This document shows positions 1-8,008 of a DNA stretch of 64,000 nucleotides, piece by piece (position 1 is the stretch's first letter; every line of letters begins with the position of its first letter). This DNA comes from Chloroflexota bacterium (GTDB taxonomy: Bacteria > Chloroflexota > UBA11872): positions 1-64,000 of the forward strand of contig JAJECS010000020.1 in assembly GCA_022821905.1 (NCBI GenBank), written 5' to 3'. Under the pieces are notes generated by a model. The model saw nothing but the letters and a program-made list of their open reading frames with translations, had not been told where the DNA came from and ran no database searches. The position numbers were made by a program, and so were the translations under genes.

Positions 1-4
1 CCTC

Positions 5-35
5 GCGCGGGGTCCCGCCGCACGGGATCCCGCGC
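5..35. other. GC-rich hairpin at window start
   Basis: Two 13-base arms (5-17 and 23-35) pair completely around a 5-base loop, with one G-U pair. It may be the transcription end of a gene left of the window. No T-run follows on either strand, so a rho-independent terminator is not established. Confidence 0.35.
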
Positions 36-113
36 TGACCCGACCGCCCAACCACCGCACTGTGCTCCAAGAGCGGCCGATGCGCCTCTCCATGCGCTCC
101 AGCCCCAATTATT

Positions 114-231
114 CAAAGGTCTCCGAAGGCGGGAATCCACCCTTCATTGAGCCTGGGGGCGGACAAGATGCGCCCGGTCATCCCCAAGTCCGGCTGGATA
201 CTGCAAAGGTCTCCGAAGGCGGGATTCCACC
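114..231. repeat. Direct repeat pair, about 28 bp, 90 bp apart
   Basis: A 28-base unit beginning CAAAGGTCTCCGAAGGCGGG occurs at 114-141 and again at 204-231 with a single mismatch (GAATCC versus GATTCC). The two copies frame unique sequence. The stretch 36-333 holds no convincing gene; short frames crossing it have no recognisable product. The element looks like an intergenic repeat family unit, perhaps one end of a longer element outside the window. Two copies are too few for a CRISPR array. Confidence 0.55.
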
Positions 232-333
232 TGACCGTCACCTCCGCGCCCCCGGCATTCCCCGCCCCCAGGGCACCCTCCCACGCGCCAATCGCTGCAT
301 CGCACGGCGCAGCTTCGATATGCTCCACAGATC

Positions 334-1917
334 ATGGCCGCCGTAGCTTTTGAACTCGAAGTCTTCCGCCATCTCTTCGCGTCCGTCGCCGAGGAGATGG
401 GCGTGACCGTGCAGCGCAGCGCGCACTCTCCCAACATCAAGGAGCGGCGCGACCATTCCTGCGCGGTGTTCGACCACGAGGGCCAGATGGTGGCGCAGGC
501 GGCCCACGTTCCGGTGCACCTGGGCGCCATGCCCATGGCGGTGCAGGCGGCTGTCGACTTCTACCGCGACCGCGCGCCCGCCGCGGGCGACGTGATCATC
601 GTCAACGACCCTTATCTCGGCGGCACGCACCTGCCCGACATCACCACCGTGTCGCCGGTCTTTGTCGGCGAGCCGCTCGAGATGTGGGGTTGGGTGGCCA
701 CCCGCGCCCATCACGCGGACGTCGGCGGGCTGACACCCGGCTCGATGCCGATGTCCACGGAGCTCTTCCACGAAGGCATCGTCATTCCACCCCTCAAGCT
801 TGTAGACGCTGGGACCATCGACGAGCAGTTGGTCGAGCTGATCTGCCGCAACGTGCGCACGCCCGACGAGCGCCGCGGCGACCTGGCCGCCCAGCTGGCC
901 TCGCACCAGGTCGGCGAGACGCGGCTGCAAGCGTTCGCCCGCCGCTACGGACCGAGCGAATTGAGTCGCATGGCGCGGGAGCTCATGGCCTACACCGAGC
1001 AGCTGGTCGTCGCGCGTCTGCGCCGCGTCCCCAACGGCGAGTACACGTTCGAGGACTTCCTCGACGACGATGGGCGCGGCGGCCCCTCGACGCCGCTGCG
1101 GGTCACCGTCACCGTGCACGACGGTCGATTCATCGTCGACTTCGCGGGCACGGCGGCGGCGGTGCCCGGCTCGCTCAACGCGCCGTCCGCCATCACCCAC
1201 TCCGCCGCGCTCTACATCGTGCGCTGCCTCGCGGGCGCCGACGTGCCGGCCAACGACGGCGCTAGGGCCGTGCTGGACGTGCGCGTGCCCCTTGGGACGG
1301 TGCTAAATCCGCAACCGCCGCACGCCGTGGCGGCCGGCAACGTCGAAACCTCCCAGCGAATCGTGGATGTGCTCTGGGGCGCCCTGGCCCAGGCGTTGCC
1401 GGACGAGGTGCCGGCCGCCAGCCAGGGAACGATGAACAACCTGGTCATCGGCGGAACCGATCCGCGATCGGGCGGCGCCTATACCTACTACGAGACCATT
1501 GCCGGCGGCTCTGGGGCCGGCCCCACGCGACCCGGAACCAGCGGCGTCCACGTCGCCATGACCAACACGCTGAACACGCCCATCGAGGCGCTCGAGCTCG
1601 CCTATCCGATGCGCGCGCGGCGCTATGCGCTACGGCCTGGATCCGGCGGCGCCGGGGCGCATCGCGGCGGCAACGGCGTGGTGCGCGAGGTCGAAATGCT
1701 GGCGCCGGCGTCGGTGACCATCGTGGCGGAGCGGCGTCGGATCGGTCCCTGGGGCCTACGCGGCGGGAGCGCGGGCCGCCGAGGACGGGACCGGGTCCAC
1801 CGCCACGGTCGCTGGCGTGACGTTCCGGGCAAGGGCACCCATGAACTCGAGGCGGGCGATCGGGTTCAGGTCGCCACGCCCGGCGGCGGCGGCTGGGGCG
1901 CTAGCGACGCCGATTGA
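334..1917 (+). CDS. hyuB: Hydantoinase B / 5-oxoprolinase family protein
   Basis: This is the beta-type subunit of the ATP-dependent hydantoinase, 5-oxoprolinase or acetophenone carboxylase family, which opens cyclic amides such as hydantoins or 5-oxoproline with a HyuA partner. The N-terminus carries the family block with NDPYLGGTHLPDITTV (about residues 90-105) and the His-rich RAHHADVGGLTPGSMP. The C-terminus ends in the usual glycine run TPGGGGWG. At 527 residues it matches full-length HyuB. No hyuA is visible, so the partner probably lies left of the window. The substrate cannot be told from sequence. Its last 17 bases overlap the tail of the convergent thpR gene. The ATG was chosen because the conserved region starts a few residues later. 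Confidence 0.85.
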   Translation: MAAVAFELEVFRHLFASVAEEMGVTVQRSAHSPNIKERRDHSCAVFDHEGQMVAQAAHVPVHLGAMPMAVQAAVDFYRDRAPAAGDVIIVNDPYLGGTHLPDITTVSPVFVGEPLEMWGWVATRAHHADVGGLTPGSMPMSTELFHEGIVIPPLKLVDAGTIDEQLVELICRNVRTPDERRGDLAAQLASHQVGETRLQAFARRYGPSELSRMARELMAYTEQLVVARLRRVPNGEYTFEDFLDDDGRGGPSTPLRVTVTVHDGRFIVDFAGTAAAVPGSLNAPSAITHSAALYIVRCLAGADVPANDGARAVLDVRVPLGTVLNPQPPHAVAAGNVETSQRIVDVLWGALAQALPDEVPAASQGTMNNLVIGGTDPRSGGAYTYYETIAGGSGAGPTRPGTSGVHVAMTNTLNTPIEALELAYPMRARRYALRPGSGGAGAHRGGNGVVREVEMLAPASVTIVAERRRIGPWGLRGGSAGRRGRDRVHRHGRWRDVPGKGTHELEAGDRVQVATPGGGGWGASDAD

Positions 1918-2527
1918 ACAGCCGAAAGCCCCGCTCGGCCTCCGCAGCCGGCGGCGCGTCGGCGTCGAATTCGACTTCCAGCACCTCGCGGTAGACGGCG
2001 CCGGCCGGCGACAGGTCGCTCTCGAACAGCGATACCGCCGTCACCGTGTGGGCGCCGAGCGTCCCGAGACGCGCGGCCTCGAAGCGACGCGCCACGCCCA
2101 TCCGCGACGACAGCGTCGCCTGCCGACCGATTCGCGCCAGCGTGACGTGCGGACTGAACGGCCGGGCCCCCATGCGCAGTCCAATGCCCTGCATCTCGCG
2201 CGTGACGGCTGCCTGTAAATCGGCCACGGCATCGAGGTCGCCCGCGACCCCGACCCACGCCACGCGCGGCTCGCCGCCCGTGGGAAACGTGCCGCCGCCG
2301 CCGAACCTGAGCGCGAAGGGCGAGCGCCCGCGCGTGGCGGCCTCCAGGCCGGATCGGATGCTGTCCGTGGAGTGGGCCGGCACTTCGCCCAGAAACGCCA
2401 GGGTGAGGTGCAGACTCTCGGGCGACATGCAGCGCACGTCGCGCACGTCGCCGACCAACGATCGCGCGCGGCGGGCGAGCTCGACCCGCAAGTCCTGCGG
2501 ATAGGAAATGGCGACAAACGCTCGCAT
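1901..2527 (-). CDS. thpR: RNA 2',3'-cyclic phosphodiesterase (2H family)
   Basis: This 208-residue protein belongs to the 2H phosphoesterase (former 2'-5' RNA ligase) family, which opens 2',3'-cyclic phosphates on RNA ends. Both catalytic HxTx motifs are present: HLTL in SLHLTLAFLG near residue 45 and HVTL in FSPHVTLARIG near residue 130. The N-terminus MRAFVAISYPQ is typical of the family, which fixes the ATG at 2527 although the frame stays open upstream. The gene is convergent with hyuB and overlaps it by 17 bp. A TATACT hexamer lies only about 9 bases upstream of the ATG, so the transcript may be leaderless. Confidence 0.88.
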   Translation of the reverse strand: MRAFVAISYPQDLRVELARRARSLVGDVRDVRCMSPESLHLTLAFLGEVPAHSTDSIRSGLEAATRGRSPFALRFGGGGTFPTGGEPRVAWVGVAGDLDAVADLQAAVTREMQGIGLRMGARPFSPHVTLARIGRQATLSSRMGVARRFEAARLGTLGAHTVTAVSLFESDLSPAGAVYREVLEVEFDADAPPAAEAERGFRLFNRRR

Positions 2528-2535
2528 AGGCTGCG

Positions 2536-2543
2536 AGTATAAT
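2536..2543. promoter_or_regulatory. Candidate divergent -10 element
   Basis: A perfect TATAAT on the plus strand (2538-2543) points toward the DXS-like gene at 2621. The overlapping TATACT on the minus strand (2536-2541) points toward thpR. No good -35 hexamer is seen for either direction, so this is a weak call. Confidence 0.35.
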
Positions 2544-2620
2544 TTCACGCCTCGGGTGGGATTGATTGTCGGCTGCGCCCACTGCAACGCTCGGGGCGCT
2601 CCCACGCGCGAGGTACAACC

Positions 2621-3910
2621 ATGGCCGCGGCTGAAGGCGTGCTCATCGGAGAGGGGTCCGCGCCGCTTGACACCGCGCGCCGACAGGAGCTGGGCGAGCA
2701 GCTCCGCGAGCGCATGCGTCGCGCCGACACCGGCGCTTCGGCATCCGCCATGGCCGCCGCCGACCTGGCCGTCGCCATCCACACCACGGTTCCCAACCCG
2801 GCGACGACGGTGTTCTGGGATGCCGGCGGCCACACCGACGCCTACCGGCACCTGCTGGGTCGCCCACCGTCGACCGCGGCCCCGCCGGCGCCCGGGCGCG
2901 CGGTATCCGAGGCCGTCGGCGCCGCTGTCGCCCGGATGCTGCAGCACGAGGCGACATCAATCGTCGCGGTCATCGATGGGCAGGGGCTGAGCGCCGGATT
3001 GGCGTTCGAAGCTGTCAATCACGCCGGCCACCTGCAACTGCCACTGGTGCTGGTGCTGGTTGACGCCCCGACCACGCGCACCCGCAGCGTCGGCGCGGTG
3101 TCGCGTCACCTCACGCGGCTGCGCGGTCACCCGCGCTATGCCGACGCCAAGGCCCTAATCGAGCAGGCGCTCAGCCGGATGCCCGCCGGCGGCCAAGCCG
3201 TCGAGGTAGCCCGGCGACTCAAGAACTCAATGCGCGAGTTGCTCATTCCGACCGAAATCTGGGAAGAGTTGCTTGGCTTCACCTATCTCGGACCCGTGGA
3301 TGGGGCAAGCGCCGACGCATTGGCGGAATCGCTGGCGCTGGCCTTGGAGGTGCGGCGACCGGTGCTCCTGCATGTGGCGGCCCCCGCCGGCGCGGCCGTG
3401 CGGCGTCAGGGGCTCAACGGCGCCGCGGCGGCGCGTGCGACCTGGCTGGGAGCGGCGGCGACCGCCCTGGCAGACCTTGCGGAAGCCGACGAGCTGTGCG
3501 TGACCGTGAGCGCGGGCGGCTCGGCCCGCGCAGCGTTGCACGCCGTGGCCGAGCGCGTGCCGGAACGGTTTCTGGATGTCGAGCTCGGCGAGGCGCACGG
3601 CATGTCGCTGGCGGCGAGCCTGGCCCGAGAGGGTCTGCGACCGGTCGTGGCGCTCGCTGCGTCGCGCACGCTGGCGACCATCGCCCCTCTGCTCGACGAA
3701 GCCACGCAGGCCCATGCGCCGCTCACCATCCTGGCCTATCCGGACGCGGCGCCCGACATGGCGGCCGATGTGCTGTCGCGCAACGCCGTCCCCGGCCTTG
3801 ACGTGGTCGTGCCCACGCAACCGCACGACCTGAAGGACCTTCTGGCGGAGGCGCTGGTCAGCCAACGCTGGACCCTCATTCAGCTGCCCGCGTCCGTCAC
3901 GCAGGAGTAA
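2621..3910 (+). CDS. Degenerate DXS-like (transketolase fold) protein
   Basis: This 429-residue protein aligns over most of its length with 1-deoxy-D-xylulose-5-phosphate synthase: WDAGGHTDAYRHLLGR near 66-81, VIDGQGLSAGLAFEAVNHAG at 117-136, FTYLGPVDG near 220, and DVELGEAHGMSLAASLA near 330. Real DXS is about 620 residues. Here the C-terminal transketolase domain is absent and the N-terminal active-site His region is shortened. The thiamine-diphosphate motif GDG...N is lost: GDG reads DGQ and the NDN segment reads VDAP. The glutamate that deprotonates thiamine appears kept (GEAHG). The frame is intact without stops, so it is not an obvious pseudogene. I expect no DXS activity; a regulatory or novel role is unproven. 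dxr and ispG of the same pathway lie about 18 kb downstream. Confidence 0.7.
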   Translation: MAAAEGVLIGEGSAPLDTARRQELGEQLRERMRRADTGASASAMAAADLAVAIHTTVPNPATTVFWDAGGHTDAYRHLLGRPPSTAAPPAPGRAVSEAVGAAVARMLQHEATSIVAVIDGQGLSAGLAFEAVNHAGHLQLPLVLVLVDAPTTRTRSVGAVSRHLTRLRGHPRYADAKALIEQALSRMPAGGQAVEVARRLKNSMRELLIPTEIWEELLGFTYLGPVDGASADALAESLALALEVRRPVLLHVAAPAGAAVRRQGLNGAAAARATWLGAAATALADLAEADELCVTVSAGGSARAALHAVAERVPERFLDVELGEAHGMSLAASLAREGLRPVVALAASRTLATIAPLLDEATQAHAPLTILAYPDAAPDMAADVLSRNAVPGLDVVVPTQPHDLKDLLAEALVSQRWTLIQLPASVTQE

Positions 3911-3928
3911 CCGTTCGTCACCGACGCG

Positions 3929-4804
3929 ATGCACGGCGATCCCTCACCAGTCATCGACGCCCACACTCACGTCGTGCCCCCGGACGTCGCGGGCGATCGG
4001 GAACGCTTCCTCGAAGCCGATCTTTGGTTTCGTCGTCTTTACAGCAATTCCCGGCGCACCCTCGCCACCGCCGACGACCTGGCGCTGGAGATGGCCCGCT
4101 CGGGCGTGAACACCACCGTGGCTTTCGGCTTCGCCTGGCGCGACCCGAGCCTATGCGTGCACAACAACGACTACATCCTGGAGCAGGCCGCGGCGCACCC
4201 GGAGTCGCTCGTGCCGTTTTGCGTGGTCTCGCCGTCCGACCTCGAGTTCAGCATCGTCGAGATGGAGCGGTGTCGACGGAGGGGCGCGATGGGGGTGGGC
4301 GAGCTGTTTCCCGAAGGGCAGGGCTGGAACCTGAACGACCGCGGCGCCCTGCGCGAGTTCATCGGGGCGGTGCGGGGACTTGACCTGGTGCTCAACCTGC
4401 ACGTCAGCGAGCCGGCCGGTCACGACTATCCCGGCAAGGACTCAACCACGCCAGCAGCTATCTGGCCGCTGATCGAGATGGCGGGCGGCGAGGTGCCCAT
4501 CGTGCTCTCACACTGGGGCGGCGGCGCCGGGTTCTACGAGCTGATGCCGGAGGTGCGGGACCTCACCCGGCAGATCTACTACGACTCGGCGGCCAGCCAT
4601 CTGCTGTATCTGCCCCAAGTCTTCGACGTGATGGCGCGGTTGGCCCCAGGCCGGATCCTGTTCGGCAGCGACTTCCCACTGATGACGCAGCGTCGGGCAT
4701 TGCGTCACGTGCGGGCGGCGGGACTCGACGCCGAGACGATGGCGGCATTCCTGGGCGGAAATGCTCGAAAGCTGGGGTTGGGCGGCGCCTCTAGATTGAC
4801 ATAA
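3929..4804 (+). CDS. Amidohydrolase (TIM-barrel, amidohydrolase 2 family)
   Basis: This 291-residue metal-dependent hydrolase resembles the ACMSD / 4-oxalomesaconate hydratase branch of the amidohydrolase superfamily. It shows DAHTHV at residues 10-15 (metal-binding HxH), LNLHVSE near 153, LSHWGG near 190 and FGSDFP near 247, where the last Asp is the usual metal and base residue. It could be a decarboxylase or a hydrolase; the substrate is unknown. It starts 18 bp after the DXS-like gene and may be co-transcribed with it. The stop codon TAA is part of a TTGACATAA motif copy (4796-4804). Confidence 0.8.
   Translation: MHGDPSPVIDAHTHVVPPDVAGDRERFLEADLWFRRLYSNSRRTLATADDLALEMARSGVNTTVAFGFAWRDPSLCVHNNDYILEQAAAHPESLVPFCVVSPSDLEFSIVEMERCRRRGAMGVGELFPEGQGWNLNDRGALREFIGAVRGLDLVLNLHVSEPAGHDYPGKDSTTPAAIWPLIEMAGGEVPIVLSHWGGGAGFYELMPEVRDLTRQIYYDSAASHLLYLPQVFDVMARLAPGRILFGSDFPLMTQRRALRHVRAAGLDAETMAAFLGGNARKLGLGGASRLT
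4796..4804 (+). repeat. TTKACATAA motif copy 1
   Basis: TTGACATAA on the plus strand, overlapping the last codons and stop of the amidohydrolase gene. It is one of ten copies in the window, all six left of 42.2 kb being on the plus strand. Confidence 0.7.
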
Positions 4805-4823
4805 CGGACACTGCGCGAGTCCG
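4805..4823. terminator. Small hairpin between convergent genes
   Basis: The whole 19-base gap between two convergent stop codons is an inverted repeat, CGGAC and GTCCG around a 9-base loop. It could serve both genes as a weak terminator, but there is no T-run. Confidence 0.3.
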
Positions 4824-5693
4824 CTAGCGCGCCAGCTCCCGCTCGATCTCGGCCGTGAGGCGCGCCAGGTGGGTCGAGTCGTAGCCCACCTCGGCAGCCT
4901 GCTCCACGAGTTGACGCGTTTGCTCCAGCCCGGCGCGGTGCTGCTCCGAGCCGGGCTCCTCGCGCACGGCCACCTGCAGCGCGTCTCGCGCTTGGAGATA
5001 GGCCTGGCGCCCCTGCTCCTCCGGCGACTCTTCCTGCACCCCGACTCCGAGCAGCCGCTTGGTCAACGTGACCGCGGAGGCCGCGTCAGGCGCATAGCCG
5101 TCGGCGTTGATCTCGTCGGCGTAGCGCTGCGTGACCGGCGCGCCGCCGATAATGCACTGCACCTGGTCGTCGAGACCCGCCGCCTCGACGGCTTCGATCG
5201 TGCTGCGCATGTTCGTCATCGTCGTGGTCAGCAGCGCCGACATACCCACGATGTGCGCGCCCTGGCTCAGCGCTTCCTGGACGTATTCGTCGGGGTGGGT
5301 GTCGATCCCGGTATCGGTGACGTCGAACCCGGCGCCCTCAAGCATCATCGCCACCAGGTTCTTGCCGATGTCATGCAGATCGCCCCGGACCGTTCCGATC
5401 ACCACGCGGCCCAGCGGCTCGATCCCGGACTCGGTCAGCAGCGGTCGCAGAATGGCCATGCCGGTCTTCATGGCCCTGGCGGAGATCAGGACCTCCGGCA
5501 CGTAGTACTGGTTGGTGCGAAATAGCTCGCCCACGACGTCCATCCCGGGGATCATGCCGTCGTTGATGATCGCTCCGGGTGACACGTCGGCCTCAAGGCT
5601 GGCCTTGACGAGCCGGTCCACGCCCGGAGCATCACCCTTGATGATGCAGTCGCTCAGCTCTTGGAATGTCGCGTCGATGTCGATATCCGCCAT
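4824..5693 (-). CDS. Cobalamin-binding corrinoid protein with C-terminal extension
   Basis: This is a B12-carrying protein of the MtaC/MtbC/MttC type, which shuttles methyl groups between a substrate methyltransferase and a folate or thiol acceptor. Residues 1-90 form the methionine-synthase-like cap helices (MIPGMDVVGELF). The Rossmann B12 domain follows, with the cobalt-ligand motif DLHDIGKN near 125 and IIGGAPVTQRYADEI near 185. Such proteins are usually about 210 residues. This one has 289, with a charged helical tail from about residue 210. No cognate methyltransferase or reactivase is nearby, so its partner is unknown. It is divergent from rdgB across 187 bp. MetF and FchA at 34-35 kb could be downstream folate users. 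Confidence 0.85.
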   Translation of the reverse strand: MADIDIDATFQELSDCIIKGDAPGVDRLVKASLEADVSPGAIINDGMIPGMDVVGELFRTNQYYVPEVLISARAMKTGMAILRPLLTESGIEPLGRVVIGTVRGDLHDIGKNLVAMMLEGAGFDVTDTGIDTHPDEYVQEALSQGAHIVGMSALLTTTMTNMRSTIEAVEAAGLDDQVQCIIGGAPVTQRYADEINADGYAPDAASAVTLTKRLLGVGVQEESPEEQGRQAYLQARDALQVAVREEPGSEQHRAGLEQTRQLVEQAAEVGYDSTHLARLTAEIERELAR

Positions 5694-5880
5694 GGCACGT
5701 CCTGGGTCGTCGGGGGAATTCTTGCCGGCCCTCCGCCGCGTCCTCTACCACGTAGCGCGTACGGACCCGGTCCAGCCGCGAGCGTACCATCACCACGCCC
5801 CGCGCAACCGCCAATCGAGTCTCCCACGGTCGCACGGCGCCGTGCCACGATTGGCCGCCCGACATCGGTGAAAAAATCTC

Positions 5881-6510
5881 GTGCACCGACCCCTATCGTC
5901 CGCCGTCGTGCTCGCCAGCGGAAGTCCGCACAAGCTGGTCGAGTTTCGGCGGCTGTTTCTCGGCTCGCCGGTCCGGATCCTGCCCGCGACGGAGGTGGCT
6001 TCTCCGCCGAAGGTGGCAGAGACCGGCGCTACCTTCCTGCAAAACGCGCGACTCAAAGCCGTGGTCTACGCGCTGGCATGCCGTGCGTGGTGTCTGGCCG
6101 ACGACTCGGGATTGGCAGTTGACGCCCTGGGGGGCGCGCCGGGCGTGCGGTCGGCGCGCTACGCCGGACCCGATGCGAGCGATCACGCGCGCAATGCCAA
6201 GCTGCTGGCGGCCCTGGCCGACGTGCCCGATGCGCGGCGCAGCGCCCGCTTTCGATGCGCGGTGGCGCTGGCGACGCCGGACGGATCGGTCGTGTACACC
6301 GCCATTCGCAGCTGCGAAGGCCGAATCGCGCCTGCGCCGAGAGGCGGCCAGGGATTCGGCTACGACCCGCTCTTCATCGTCGGCACGGGGGATCGGACCA
6401 TGGCGGAGCTGACGCCCGACGAGAAAAACCGCGTCAGCCATCGCGGGAAGGCCGCCCGCGCGGCGCGACACTTCTTGGAAGAACGTCTGGCGACGCCGCC
6501 GTCCAACTGA
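5881..6510 (+). CDS. rdgB: XTP/dITP diphosphatase (RdgB/HAM1)
   Basis: This 209-residue house-cleaning enzyme hydrolyses dITP, XTP and related deaminated purine nucleotides to monophosphates. The family blocks are all present: ASGSPHKLVEF near 13, DDSGLAVDALGGAPGVRSAR near 79, GFGYDPLF near 160 and SHRGKAARA near 188. The start is GTG; conserved sequence begins about ten residues in, so it cannot be much later. A downstream GTG (5908) would give a slightly shorter protein and is possible. Confidence 0.92.
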   Translation: MHRPLSSAVVLASGSPHKLVEFRRLFLGSPVRILPATEVASPPKVAETGATFLQNARLKAVVYALACRAWCLADDSGLAVDALGGAPGVRSARYAGPDASDHARNAKLLAALADVPDARRSARFRCAVALATPDGSVVYTAIRSCEGRIAPAPRGGQGFGYDPLFIVGTGDRTMAELTPDEKNRVSHRGKAARAARHFLEERLATPPSN

Positions 6511-6581
6511 ACGCCGTCGTTTCGCGGCGCGCGGCACCCCCTTTGCTACGCTCCGGCGCGCCAGCGATCCCCCACCGACAC

Positions 6582-7253
6582 GTGCCTCCCGACGCCCGCG
6601 CCGTCCTCGTCACCGCCGCCGGATCACTTACCTCGCAAGCGATCGGACGACGCCTGGCGCGTGACGGAGCTTGCGTGGCGTTTGCCGCTGCCGACCGCGA
6701 GACCGCATGCGCGGCCGCTGCAGCCATCCGTGCCGACGGCGGCGAGGCGGCAGGATTCGAGATTGACGCGCGGGACTGGACGTCCACCCGGCGCGGGGTG
6801 CAAGAGGCGCGAGATCGTTGGGCGCGGCTAGACCTCCTGGTGAATGTGGTCGACGACCTGCCGGCGGCGCCCTTCCTGGCGCTGTCCGAAGACGACCTCA
6901 CCGAGTCATTCGACGCCGCCCTGGTGGGTCTCATGCACGGTGTGCGGGCGGCCACGGAGCAGATGCGGGCGGCGGACGCCGGATGCATCGTGCACGTGTT
7001 CCCCCTCGGCGGCGACGACCATGTGCTCGGCGGCGCGACGGCCGGCGCGGCGGAGATGCTCACGCGCGCCGCAGGCGTCGAGCTCGCCCCGCACGGAATC
7101 CGCGTCGTCGGAATCGCCGCCGCCAGCGTTCGCGACGACCCGGCGGCCATCGCCGACGCCGTGGCGTTCGCGGCCTCGTCCGACGCCAGCTACGTCACCG
7201 GCTCAACCCTGGTGATCGCGGAAAGGCACACCCAGCAGTGGATCGCCCGGTAG
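6582..7253 (+). CDS. Degenerate SDR-fold protein
   Basis: This protein of about 223 residues has the overall pattern of a short-chain dehydrogenase but lacks its functional residues. The cofactor loop that should read TGxxxGIG reads TAAGSLTSQAIG. The NNAG segment reads NVVDD. The YxxxK catalytic pair is replaced around GGATAGAAEML. The C-terminal segment SYVTGSTLVIAE is SDR-like. The frame is intact. A GTG at 6582 is my start; an upstream ATG would overlap rdgB deeply and is unlikely. It overlaps the following intact SDR gene by 16 bp, so the two are probably translated together. A non-enzymatic partner or structural subunit is one possibility; function is unknown. Confidence 0.6.
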   Translation: MPPDARAVLVTAAGSLTSQAIGRRLARDGACVAFAAADRETACAAAAAIRADGGEAAGFEIDARDWTSTRRGVQEARDRWARLDLLVNVVDDLPAAPFLALSEDDLTESFDAALVGLMHGVRAATEQMRAADAGCIVHVFPLGGDDHVLGGATAGAAEMLTRAAGVELAPHGIRVVGIAAASVRDDPAAIADAVAFAASSDASYVTGSTLVIAERHTQQWIAR

Positions 7254-7966
7254 CCATCGTCACCGGCGCCGCGCACGGCATCGGGCGCGCGTGCGCCCTG
7301 CGCCTGGCCGACGACGGCTTCTACGTCGCGGCCACGGACATCGACGACGCGGTGCACGGGCACGCCGCCGAAGGCCGGATCGAAACGCACGAGCTCGACG
7401 CCGCGGATATCGCCGCCGGCCACGCGCTGGTCGAAGATGTTGCGGGACGCCTCGGCGGCGTCGACGCGCTGGTCAACAACGCCGGATACACGGAGCGCCG
7501 ATCCATCGAAGAGCTAGAAACCGCCGAATGGCGACGCATGCTCGACGTGCACGTGCGCGGGCCTCTGTTTCTGATTCAGACCGTCGCGCGCGATCTGATT
7601 CGGCGCGGCGCATCTGGCGCCATCGTGAATATGACGTCCATCCGCGCCATCGTGGCCGAGCCGGGCCAGCTGCACTACTGCGCCGCGAAGGGCGCGCTCC
7701 ACGCGCTTGCGCCGGCGTTGGCGCCGGAGTTGGGGCGGCACAACGTGAGGATCAACAATGTCGCGCCGGGCCTGGTTGCCACACGCATGACGGCCAACGT
7801 GCGCGCCGACCCGGAGGCCCTGTCGCTGCGCCTGCCCCGCTTGCCGATGGCTCGCTACGCGGAAGCCGACGAAGTCGCGGCCTGCGTGGCGCATCTCCTC
7901 TCGAAAGACGCCCGAGCCATCTCCGGGCAAACACTGGCGGCCGACGGCGGGTATCTGGCTGGCTAA
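7238..7966 (+). CDS. Short-chain dehydrogenase/reductase (SDR)
   Basis: This 242-residue NAD(P)-dependent oxidoreductase has a complete SDR signature: TGAAHGIG near residue 9, NNAGYTERR near 79, the catalytic Ser in NMTSIRAI near 129, YCAAKGALHAL near 145, and the C-terminal ISGQTLAADGGYLAG. The start is a GTG lying inside the end of the preceding degenerate SDR gene. The pairing of one dead and one live SDR in overlapping frames suggests a heteromer, but that is inference. The substrate is not predictable. Confidence 0.85.
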   Translation: MDRPVAIVTGAAHGIGRACALRLADDGFYVAATDIDDAVHGHAAEGRIETHELDAADIAAGHALVEDVAGRLGGVDALVNNAGYTERRSIEELETAEWRRMLDVHVRGPLFLIQTVARDLIRRGASGAIVNMTSIRAIVAEPGQLHYCAAKGALHALAPALAPELGRHNVRINNVAPGLVATRMTANVRADPEALSLRLPRLPMARYAEADEVAACVAHLLSKDARAISGQTLAADGGYLAG

Positions 7967-8008
7967 GGCGGGTTCGGATTCGGTCGCGCCCATGCTCGAT
8001 ACTTGAGC

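Noticed and set aside
114-231. Possible CRISPR array
   Set aside because: Only two repeat units 90 bp apart, no cas genes, and no further copies.
2621-3910. DXS-like gene as a frameshifted pseudogene
   Set aside because: The frame is continuous with no internal stop, and no remaining DXS C-terminal domain is seen downstream in another frame.
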